Part shown: piece by piece, positions 8,791 to 16,346 of the stretch
Position numbering within the stretch: the first letter of the stretch is position 1
Layout: the number at the start of each line of letters is the position of its first letter
Assembly (NCBI RefSeq): GCF_038443385.1
Contig: NZ_CP151726.1
Location: forward strand, 6,200,001-6,264,000
Length of the DNA: 64,000 nt
From: Stieleria varia
GTDB lineage: Bacteria; Planctomycetota; Planctomycetia; Pirellulales; Pirellulaceae
Reading direction: 5' to 3'
Notes under the pieces: model-generated
Told to the model about the DNA's origin: nothing
Database searches by the model: none
Seen by the model: the letters and a program-made list of their open reading frames with translations, nothing else
Program-made: the position numbers and the translations under genes

Positions 8791-11700
8791 ATGAGACTGA
8801 TTGAATTCTCGTTGCAGAATCGGTTTGCCGTACTGGCTGCCACGATCGCACTATGCGTGTTGGGTGCGGCAGTGATTCCGGGGATCACGATCGATATCCT
8901 GCCCGACTTTAAGAAACCCGTCGTGGTGAGTTTCTTTTCCTATCCGGGGCTGCCCACGCTGGACATGGAAAAGTCCGTCAGCTCTCGCGTCGAACGTGCG
9001 TTGACCTTGGCCGGAAAGATCGAGCATCAAGAATCCAGGACGGTACCCGGCGCCGCTGTGATCAAGGTTTTCTTTCAACCCGGTGCCGATGCCAGCTCGG
9101 CGATGAACGACATCGTCAATCTGGAGGCAAGCGACATGTTTCACTTGCCGCCTGGGATTGAATGGCCATTCACACTGCGTAGCGAACCCGCCAACTTGCC
9201 CGTCGTGCTGGCCGCGATCTCGGGCGAAGGACTGAGCGAATCGAAACTTTATTCAATCGGCTATTACGCGGTACGCAACAAAATGGGCGGGCTGCAGGGC
9301 GTGCAAATCCCGCACCCCTTTGGCGGCAAATTCCGTCAAATGATGGTGTACGTGGATCCGATCAAGCTGCAGGCTCACAACGTCAGTGCGACCGATGTCG
9401 TCACGGCCATGCAGAAATCCAATCTGGTCCTTGCCGCAGGTTCCGCACGAATGGGCGGAATGGACTATCAAGTCCACCCACGAAACACGTTGCCGACCGT
9501 TGAGGAGATCGAAGAAATCCCGATCACGGTTCGAGATGACAAGCCCGTGTTTATCCGCGATGTCGGACGCGTCGTAGACGACGCCGCGTTGCAGTACAAC
9601 ATCGTTCGTGTCAATGGAAAGCGAAGCGTCTATTGCCCGCTGCTGAGAGAACCGGGCGAGAACACCATCGAAGTCGTCGATCGGATCTTTGAAGGAATCA
9701 GTGCCGAGATTCCGAAGATGAAAGAGCGCGGCGACATTCCCGAGGAGACCGAAGTCACGTTGGTTTCTGACCAGTCGCGATACATTCGCACGGCGATGTC
9801 GAACCTGTTTTCCCAGATCGGTTTGGGAGCTCTGCTGGTTGCGATCGTCGTGCTCGTCTTCCTCAGGCGTTTTCTGCCCACGGTGATCATCGTCGCGACG
9901 ATCGTTTTTGCAGTCCTGATCGGTGCCCTGGGTTTCGCTTTCACCGGCCAAACGATCAACGTCATGACGCTTGGTGGCATTGCGCTTGCCATCGGAACCG
10001 TGGTCGATGCCGGAATCGTCGTGGTGGAAAACATCTTGCGTCATCAACGGATGGGCAAATCGGCACTGGTCGCCGCTCGCGAAGGCACACACGAAGTCTC
10101 CGGGGCGATTCTCGCCGGCACCGCGACCACCCTAGCTGTGTTTCTGCCGGCGATTTTCCTGACCGGGATGATCAAGTACTTGTTCGCTCCCTTGGCGTTG
10201 GCGGCAACCTTGACCATTGGTGCCTCCTATCTGTTGGCGTTGACCGTTGTCCCCGCATTCTGTGCGACTTTCTTGAAAACGAAGAAAACGTCGGACGAAC
10301 CCAACGGTGATACCTCGTCAAAACACGAACAGCCTCGTGGTGTCTACGGAAGGTTTCTCAGTGGTCTGTTGGCTGTTCCCGTTCTGGTCACTCTATTGAT
10401 CGTCGGTGGCGCGGCCGCTTCTTTCTTGCTGTGGCCACGGATCGGCACCGAGTTGTTTCCCGAAGTGGATTCGGGGTCGTTCGAGATTCGCCTGAAGACT
10501 CTGCCAGGAACGGAGCTTGAGAAAACAGAAGCGTTGGTGGCAAGAATCGAGGCTTCCGTTGCCGAAGTGATTCCGTCGTCGGAAATCGAGGCTTTGATCG
10601 CAAACATCGGTCTACCCGTCGGCAAAGGCGCCGGATTCTCGACCGTGCTGAGTTCCAACTCGGGACCCGATACCGCCTATCTGATCGTGAATCTGAAACA
10701 AGAAGGCCGTTCAACCAGTACGCGAGAGTACATCTCACGACTGCGTGAGCGGTTTGCCAGCGAGTACCCGATGGAGGAGTTTCTGTTCGTCGCAGGCGGC
10801 ATCGTGAACATGGCTCTCAATGAAGGTGTTCCCACCCCGATCAGTGTGCAGGTTTCCGCGGGAACATTGGACCAATGCCGCGATGCAGCCGAACGCCTGG
10901 TTGAGGCGATCAAACCGATCCCAGGAACAGCGGATGTCCAAGTCGCGCAGTCAATGGACTATCCGCAGTTTGATGTCCAAGTTGATCGCACGCGGGCGAA
11001 GTACTTGGGTGTGGATCAGGAGGAAGTCGCACAAACGGTGCTGACTGCGTTGGGCTCCAGTGTCGGTTATGCCCCTACCATTTGGATCGACCCCAAGAGC
11101 GGCGTCGACTTCTTCATGGGGGTTCAGTACGAATCGAACGAGTTTCAGTCGCTCGATGAACTTCGCAACATCCCGATCTCGGTCAACAGCACGGACGGAC
11201 CGGTCACGATGCCACTTTCAAACATCGCAACGATCAAACGCGTCAATATTCCAGGAGAAATTGCCCACTACAACATTTCGCGTGTCAACGACGTCCACGT
11301 CAACATCGCCGGCCGTGACCTTGGATCCGTCGCAGCAGATATTGAACGCGTTGTCTCCGAAATGGAGTTCGAAAACGGCGTCAGCGTGACCTTGCGAGGT
11401 CCGGTAGAGAAGATGCAATCGGGCATGACGCTGCTTGGTGCCGGCATTGCGGTGGCATTCTTGCTGGTCTACCTCGTCCTGATGGCACAATTTCGATCGT
11501 TCGTCGATCCGTTGATCATCATGTTGTCGGTTCCACTGGGTATCGGTGGAGTGCTGATCGTGTTGTACCTGACCGACACGACGCTCAACATCCAATCGTT
11601 GATGGGCACATTGATGATGGTGGGAGTGGTGGTGAACAACGCCATCTTGTTGGTCGAATTTGCCAATCGACGTCGCATCGAAGGAGAAACGCCGAGAGAC

Positions 11701-11925
11701 GCCGCCCTGCACGCGGCCCAAGTTCGCTTGCGTCCCATTCTGATGACGTCACTGACACTGGTCGCCTCGATGATCCCATTGTCATTCCAGTTGGCACCGG
11801 GGAACGAAGCCATGTTGCCGCTGGCGCGTGCGTTGTTGGGAGGAATGGTATTCTCAACCGTCCTGACGTTGATTTTGGTGCCGTGCGTGTACTCGCTCGT
11901 CCACCGAAAGCATATGGCAGTGTGA
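8791..11925 (+). CDS. RND-family efflux permease (AcrB/CzcA superfamily)
   Basis: 1044 residues from the ATG at 8791 (a TTG lies directly before it). Twelve membrane segments in the usual 1+5+1+5 pattern with two large periplasmic loops; N-terminal 'FSLQNRFAVLA' helix; TM4 signature 'LAIGTVVDAGIVVVEN' with a single Asp of the proton relay where AcrB has Asp-Asp; TM10-11 'VVNNAILLVEFANRRR'. The length matches the family (1030-1050). The VDA pattern is shared with heavy-metal (CusA/CzcA) pumps, but the TM10 'NNAILLVEFA' is closer to drug pumps, so the substrate class stays open. It works with the adaptor just upstream and the divergent TolC-like protein. Confidence 0.92.
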   Translation: MRLIEFSLQNRFAVLAATIALCVLGAAVIPGITIDILPDFKKPVVVSFFSYPGLPTLDMEKSVSSRVERALTLAGKIEHQESRTVPGAAVIKVFFQPGADASSAMNDIVNLEASDMFHLPPGIEWPFTLRSEPANLPVVLAAISGEGLSESKLYSIGYYAVRNKMGGLQGVQIPHPFGGKFRQMMVYVDPIKLQAHNVSATDVVTAMQKSNLVLAAGSARMGGMDYQVHPRNTLPTVEEIEEIPITVRDDKPVFIRDVGRVVDDAALQYNIVRVNGKRSVYCPLLREPGENTIEVVDRIFEGISAEIPKMKERGDIPEETEVTLVSDQSRYIRTAMSNLFSQIGLGALLVAIVVLVFLRRFLPTVIIVATIVFAVLIGALGFAFTGQTINVMTLGGIALAIGTVVDAGIVVVENILRHQRMGKSALVAAREGTHEVSGAILAGTATTLAVFLPAIFLTGMIKYLFAPLALAATLTIGASYLLALTVVPAFCATFLKTKKTSDEPNGDTSSKHEQPRGVYGRFLSGLLAVPVLVTLLIVGGAAASFLLWPRIGTELFPEVDSGSFEIRLKTLPGTELEKTEALVARIEASVAEVIPSSEIEALIANIGLPVGKGAGFSTVLSSNSGPDTAYLIVNLKQEGRSTSTREYISRLRERFASEYPMEEFLFVAGGIVNMALNEGVPTPISVQVSAGTLDQCRDAAERLVEAIKPIPGTADVQVAQSMDYPQFDVQVDRTRAKYLGVDQEEVAQTVLTALGSSVGYAPTIWIDPKSGVDFFMGVQYESNEFQSLDELRNIPISVNSTDGPVTMPLSNIATIKRVNIPGEIAHYNISRVNDVHVNIAGRDLGSVAADIERVVSEMEFENGVSVTLRGPVEKMQSGMTLLGAGIAVAFLLVYLVLMAQFRSFVDPLIIMLSVPLGIGGVLIVLYLTDTTLNIQSLMGTLMMVGVVVNNAILLVEFANRRRIEGETPRDAALHAAQVRLRPILMTSLTLVASMIPLSFQLAPGNEAMLPLARALLGGMVFSTVLTLILVPCVYSLVHRKHMAV

Positions 11926-12331
11926 TGAGAGGGTGCATCGAATCCCAAACGGCTCAGTTTATCTCAGCGTGTGACGCTACCAAACGCCGTGAGCCGCGAC
12001 GCGTAAGCGGCCGGGTCTGTCGCACTGCCCGGTGACTTCAGAAGCCAGCCAATGAACGCTGCACGGTGCATTACGGCCCACGGCTCACCCTTGCGTTCTA
12101 AGCGTTGATTAAGTCAGCAGTCTCCTGCGCCGTTGAAGGTGACAGCCGATTTAGTGAGCCGCAAGGCGCTAGCCGCGGGCCTCGTAGTGATAACACATCC
12201 CTTCGAGGCCCGTGGCTAGCGCCATCGGCTCACATCAAGAACGAAACGCACTCAATCAGCTGTGTCGTTCCTTGGGTGAAGGCGACAGCTGACGAGAAAT
12301 AGTTCATGGACAACACCAAAGTTAGAACCGC
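11926..12331. other. Intergenic region with palindromic repeat
   Basis: About 400 bp between two convergent genes. It holds the palindrome annotated at 12154-12233. A further motif near 11988-12013 (gtgagccgcgacgcgtaagcgg) resembles the acccgacgcgtaagcg core seen at 56221-56245. No gene is supported. Confidence 0.55.
12154..12233. repeat. Dispersed palindrome, gtgagcc...ggctcac family
   Basis: An 80-bp inverted repeat. The left arm (12154-12184) reads gtgagccg-caaggcgctagc... and the right arm (12204-12233) ends ctagcgccatcggctcac, around a ~19-bp loop. The core ggcgctagcc...gtggctagcgcc is shared with the units at 30769-30900 and 45842-46359. Confidence 0.75.
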
Positions 12332-13540
12332 TCAGGCTTCGTCAGGTTTGTTGAGGCCTGACTCGGATTCTGCGTCTGTATCTGCTTCCTCATCCGTTTC
12401 GAGTTGCGGAGATGCGGAAGAGCGTGGATGGGCATCTCGCGAGGTTGGCGGCGGGAAATCCGAAGATAGCGCATCTGGAGATCGACCGTCAACTTTAGGT
12501 TGCGGCTGTAAACGATTTTCATCCGCCGAATCATACCTATCGCCAGCGTCGAGCGATGGAGCTCGCGACAGTGGGACTACTTGATGGTGAGGCTGTGAAT
12601 TTGTCGGTTGGTTCCATCTGTTTCCCTGGTTGTCGCCATTCTGAAAAGCTGCCGAAGGAATGAACACTGGAGCTGGGAATCGGCTCGCGGGAGTTGTCGA
12701 ACCGTTGGGATAGGTTGCAGGGTCTTGGAGCGGGTTCCACTGGTAGGGATCTGGTGTTCGCGTTAGCTCATTCATCCTACGAGCGATGATCTTGTCTCGG
12801 GCTTGTTCCCGCCCTGCCTGTGTCTCCTGAAGCTTTTTCAGTCGATCGGCAATTTCGTCGATACGTTTTTGCTGTTCCGCATGCAAGACATCGAACTGCT
12901 CGCCGAGCAGCTTTTCCATCTCGGCAATCAGTGTCTCTTTCTCGTTCTGCGATTCATCACCTGCGGCCTGTTCCAGTTGGGCGATTTCAACCCCCAATTG
13001 ATTCAAGCGTTCGACGTGCGGCAATGTTTCGACAACGTACGTCTTTGTATAAACCGTAAAGGTATAGGGTTGATCTTGATACGAGGTCTCCGTCACTTGC
13101 CGTGCCTTGCCATTGTCCATCACGGTTCGAGTGACTGATACGGGTACTCGCCGAACCACGGTTTGCTGAACCGGTTTCACCACCACCTTGGTGTAGGAGT
13201 TTGGATCCGCCGACGGATATTGGAGAGGGTTGGGCAGACCGGATTGTGTAGTGAGCGCACGAAATCCAGTATCACGTCCAGCACTAAGCAACCTAGGTGC
13301 ATATGCATCACGCTGCATTCCCGGCAGGGAACCGTTAGGTTCAGACCACTCTGAGGATTCATCGGGAATAATTGCTGGATTGTTGGTGGCTTGCGACAAC
13401 GGCCGCCAGGATTCAACAGTTTGAGCCCATGCTGAGTCGGGAGAACGATTTGCCAAATAACCCCATGCAATGATCGCAGTGGCGGCGCATGCTGATCCGA
13501 TCACCACGCGGCGGATCCATGGTCGTGAACGTTCAATCAT
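12332..13540 (-). CDS. Single-pass membrane protein with coiled coil, partner of sigma/kinase operon
   Basis: 402 residues from an ATG at 13540 that overlaps the kinase stop (ATGA). After a short cytoplasmic basic start ('MIERSRPWIRRVV'), residues about 11-30 form a transmembrane helix ('IGSACAATAIIAWGYLA'). The middle has a beta-rich stretch ('RRVPVSVTRTV...QVTETSYQDQPYTFTVYTKTYVV'), then about 90 residues of strong Glu/Gln/Lys coiled coil, then a Pro/Ser/Asp-rich low-complexity tail. I do not recognise a named family. Its place as third gene after an ECF sigma factor and a Ser/Thr kinase suggests an envelope-facing sensor or substrate of that pathway; this is inference. Confidence 0.75.
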   Translation of the reverse strand: MIERSRPWIRRVVIGSACAATAIIAWGYLANRSPDSAWAQTVESWRPLSQATNNPAIIPDESSEWSEPNGSLPGMQRDAYAPRLLSAGRDTGFRALTTQSGLPNPLQYPSADPNSYTKVVVKPVQQTVVRRVPVSVTRTVMDNGKARQVTETSYQDQPYTFTVYTKTYVVETLPHVERLNQLGVEIAQLEQAAGDESQNEKETLIAEMEKLLGEQFDVLHAEQQKRIDEIADRLKKLQETQAGREQARDKIIARRMNELTRTPDPYQWNPLQDPATYPNGSTTPASRFPAPVFIPSAAFQNGDNQGNRWNQPTNSQPHHQVVPLSRAPSLDAGDRYDSADENRLQPQPKVDGRSPDALSSDFPPPTSRDAHPRSSASPQLETDEEADTDAESESGLNKPDEA

Positions 13541-15023
13541 CTGATTTAACTCCAGTCGGGGAAGGGGGCTGGACCTGAAGCATTTGCTCGAGGTCCGTGA
13601 GTGACTCATCCATGTCTTGGGCGATTTGTTCAAACGAACTCCATCGCCAGTTGGTATCCAGTGGCAAAGTCGTCGGTTTTTTCGGCTTTGACGCTACGAT
13701 TTCTGTGTCCGCGGAGTCAGTAGGCAAGGAAGCATCGACTTGCTTGGTGGGAAACCACGCAGCGACAGCACCGACAAGCAGTGCCGTCATCAGCAGTGCC
13801 ACGATGACGAACCGGTGTCTGTTTCGAGATGGATTCTCTGTCTGTAAGACTCGAGGCAATTCGTTTGCGGTTGGACGACGCAGATGCAGTTGGACTTCGT
13901 GCAGCAGGTCGTACGCTTGCGAAGCATTTTCCAGCCGTCGACTGGGATCCTTTTCCAAAAACATCGCGACCAATCGGTCAAACCAACCCGGCAGCTCGTC
14001 ACGTAGATCCGAAGGCGGCGTTGCATCGGCATCGGCGATCTTTCTCAGCACAGCGACCGGCGACTCGGCGCGAAACGGAGGGCGTCCGGTGGCCATGGCG
14101 TAGAGCACGCTGCCGAGACTGAACAAGTCACTGCGATGATCGGCCCGTTCTCCCGTTGCCTGTTCCGGACTCATGTACTGTGGTGTTCCGGCGATCATTC
14201 CACTGACCGTGACGGTCGCGTCATCCAAGGCTCTTGCCAACCCGAAATCACTGATGATCACCCGAGGGCTATTCTCTTCAAGCAAAACGTTTCCCGGTTT
14301 GATGTCGCGATGGATCACACCGTTTGCGTGAGCGGCGGCCAATCCGTCAGCAATCTGCACACCAATCGCGATCACGTCGTCCAGCGGCAGGGGGCCATCG
14401 CGATCAATTCGTTGCTGCAGGTTTCCACCAGAAACGAGCGGCATGACCAGGTAGGGTACGTCGGTTTCATCGTTGATCCCGTAGATCGGCATGATGGCCG
14501 TATGAACGACGGCAGCGACCGCACGGGACTCACGTGCGAAACGCTGTCGTGCGGTTCCGAGTCCTGACAAGTGTGGTGCGAGCAGTTTAATGGCGACGGG
14601 ACGATTGAGTTTCGGGTCGACGGCACTGACAACGACACCCATTCCACCAGTTCCGATCACACGATGGATTTCGTATCGATCCAGCAGTCCCAAACAGTTT
14701 GCCGGTCCAGGTTGCAGGAAGCCACGCAACCAAGTTTCTGATGGCGTGTGAGCATCCGTGCGGTGTCGTAGGGGCGATTGTTCGGCATGGTTGATCGGTC
14801 CACTATCGAGCAATACGGTGCGAGTATGACTCCACAAACTGGCTTCGCCCGCAATCGACTCCAGAGCCACGCGACATTTCGAACAAACATCCAAATGATG
14901 ATGGGCATCCGTGGCTTCGGATTCCGCGAGCGTTTCATCGAGCAACTGCTCCAGCGTTTGCGTGCTGCAATGCTGGTCGGGATTCGTTGCCCGCTGGATT
15001 CGATTGGAATGAAAAGCGACCAT
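13533..15023 (-). CDS. Ser/Thr protein kinase with N-terminal anti-sigma-type zinc finger
   Basis: 496 residues from the ATG at 15023, two bases after the sigma factor stop; the frame extends upstream but would overlap that gene. Residues H43-x3-C47-x2-C50 form the zf-HC2/ZAS signature of zinc-binding anti-sigma factors. A Hanks kinase domain follows: glycine loop GTGGMG at 124-129, Lys146 in VAIK, HRD at 238-240 with DIKPGN, DFG at 259-261, and 'MSPEQATGE' in the activation segment. A transmembrane helix lies near residues 420-440, then an Asp/Ser-rich tail. It probably senses an envelope signal, phosphorylates a target and may bind the co-encoded sigma factor. Confidence 0.9.
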   Translation of the reverse strand: MVAFHSNRIQRATNPDQHCSTQTLEQLLDETLAESEATDAHHHLDVCSKCRVALESIAGEASLWSHTRTVLLDSGPINHAEQSPLRHRTDAHTPSETWLRGFLQPGPANCLGLLDRYEIHRVIGTGGMGVVVSAVDPKLNRPVAIKLLAPHLSGLGTARQRFARESRAVAAVVHTAIMPIYGINDETDVPYLVMPLVSGGNLQQRIDRDGPLPLDDVIAIGVQIADGLAAAHANGVIHRDIKPGNVLLEENSPRVIISDFGLARALDDATVTVSGMIAGTPQYMSPEQATGERADHRSDLFSLGSVLYAMATGRPPFRAESPVAVLRKIADADATPPSDLRDELPGWFDRLVAMFLEKDPSRRLENASQAYDLLHEVQLHLRRPTANELPRVLQTENPSRNRHRFVIVALLMTALLVGAVAAWFPTKQVDASLPTDSADTEIVASKPKKPTTLPLDTNWRWSSFEQIAQDMDESLTDLEQMLQVQPPSPTGVKSDD

Positions 15024-15025
15024 GA

Positions 15026-15673
15026 TTACTCCGATGTTGCGGTATCGATGAACCGGCGAATGCGTTTCAGCACTCGGCACTTGGCGATGTAAACAGCACC
15101 GACTGTCAGCCCCAATTCCATCGCGACGTCGTCCGCCGGTCGGTCATTGACGGAGGTCTCCCAGAATGCAGTCCAGGTCGAATGGCTGACCATCGATTTG
15201 ACCTGCGATGCCGCATGTCGAAACCTTTGCTCTCGATGTTCGTTGTCAAATTCGACTTCGATCGATGGTTCACTCTCCCCCGAGTCATCGAGACTCAGAG
15301 TCGGCGACTGCGGCCTGATCGTGGACGGTGCGGGCAGTTCTGAAAAGACTCCGTGCGAGTCTCCACCGACCGCTTTGACATCCTGCGCGTATCGCCGAAA
15401 ACGATCGATCGCCACGCGACGAGTGGTTTGGCTGAGCCAACCGCGAAAGGAACCGTCGGCAGCGGGATCGAACCGATCGATGGCTTGGGCGATCCTCAAT
15501 AGCACTTCTTGGACGATCTCACTGGCATCGGCGTCTTGCAGGTTGCGACGGATGGCCAGCCGATAGATGACCGGTTCGTAGATCGCCAGGAACTCACTCC
15601 AAGCATCATGATTTCCGCGATCTCGCAATCGCAGCATCAGGCTCGGACGTGTAATGGGATCGGCGGCGGACAA
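15026..15673 (-). CDS. ECF-subfamily RNA polymerase sigma factor
   Basis: 215 residues. Region 2 is visible at 'WSEFLAIYEPVIYRLAIRRNLQDADASEIVQEVLLRI' and 'DPAADGSFRGWLSQTTRRVAIDRFRRY'; region 4 at 'WTAFWETSVNDRPADDVAMELGLTVGAVYIAKCRVLKRIRRF'. It lacks regions 1 and 3, as ECF factors do. It is the first gene of an operon with the zinc-finger kinase (2-bp gap) and the coiled-coil protein. In planctomycetes such sigma factors are linked to Ser/Thr kinases rather than classic anti-sigma factors. Its target promoters cannot be named. Confidence 0.92.
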   Translation of the reverse strand: MSAADPITRPSLMLRLRDRGNHDAWSEFLAIYEPVIYRLAIRRNLQDADASEIVQEVLLRIAQAIDRFDPAADGSFRGWLSQTTRRVAIDRFRRYAQDVKAVGGDSHGVFSELPAPSTIRPQSPTLSLDDSGESEPSIEVEFDNEHREQRFRHAASQVKSMVSHSTWTAFWETSVNDRPADDVAMELGLTVGAVYIAKCRVLKRIRRFIDTATSE

Positions 15674-15852
15674 TGGAATCGACGTTGAAAGGGGCCAACG
15701 GATACGCGAAGGATCGCATGGAGATTGTTTCTATGCGATTACACGTAACCGGGTACGCGATTCTTTCACGTCAGAGGAAAGATTGCGGATTTTTTGTTGA
15801 ACTCCAAGTGCATCTTCCGCTCTTGAGTTTGGCGTTCACCGCTTTGGAGATT

Positions 15853-16273
15853 GCGTCCGGTTCCCGAGCAGAGGCGTGAGAACCGGACGCTATCGAGAAC
15901 GTCCTGCTTTGGTAGAAGAATCTTCGACAAAATACCAGTTCGACGCGCAAGTGAGCGACTGGAGGTGCGTTCAAAACAATCATGGCTCCCCTCTCCCCCA
16001 AATCCTGGCGAGCCTAAGCGAGCCAGGATTTGGGGGAGAGGGGCTGGGGGTGAGGGGGCAACGTGTACTGAAAAGTTTGCTTGGCGAAGAGTAGGTTTGA
16101 GATACCTCGCAGATAATTTCATAGTAAATCAGATCATTAGTTTCGATCGGTTTCAGCCCCTCACCCCCAGCCCCTCTCCCCACAAAGTAAGGCAAGCAGC
16201 ACTTGCCTTACTTTGTGGGGAGAGGGGAGCCATGTTCTGTGACGTCGACCTTAGCTGGACGTTCTCTATCGCG
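15853..16273. mobile_element. Decayed MITE-like element, relative of 63374-63595
   Basis: It starts with the hairpin gcgtccggttc (15853-15863) / gaaccggacgc (15880-15890). Near it is tatcgagaacgtcctgct, and the right end at 16253-16273 reads agctggacgttctctatcg, an imperfect inverted match. The same parts in the same order occur at 63374-63595: hairpin, TIR-like 'gagaacgtcc', 'caaaataccag..cgacgcgcaag', and right end 'ctctatcgcg.ggcggctgat'. No transposase is encoded. A 254-bp palindromic block (15981-16234) sits inside it. Confidence 0.6.
15981..16234. repeat. Nested cruciform-like palindrome
   Basis: Four perfect inverted pairs: outer 18 bp (15981-15998 / 16217-16234); stem of 16 bp (15994-16009 / 16022-16037); stem of 23 bp (16174-16196 / 16202-16224); and 25 bp linking the two hairpins (16033-16057 / 16157-16181). 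The unpaired centre (16058-16156) is about 100 bp of AT-richer DNA. The arrangement could fold as two hairpin heads on a common stem. Confidence 0.85.
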
Positions 16274-16346
16274 TGGCGGCTGATATGCGCAGACTGTTTT
16301 CGTGCCAATCCGCGTCTAGCCGCTTATCGATCTGACCGACAGTCCG

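Larger units (their letters stand above)
15674..16346. other. Repeat-dense intergenic region
   Basis: About 670 bp with no supportable gene. Most of it is made of inverted repeats annotated separately (15853-16273 and the nested palindromes inside). The sigma operon promoter should lie near 15680-15780. Confidence 0.6.
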
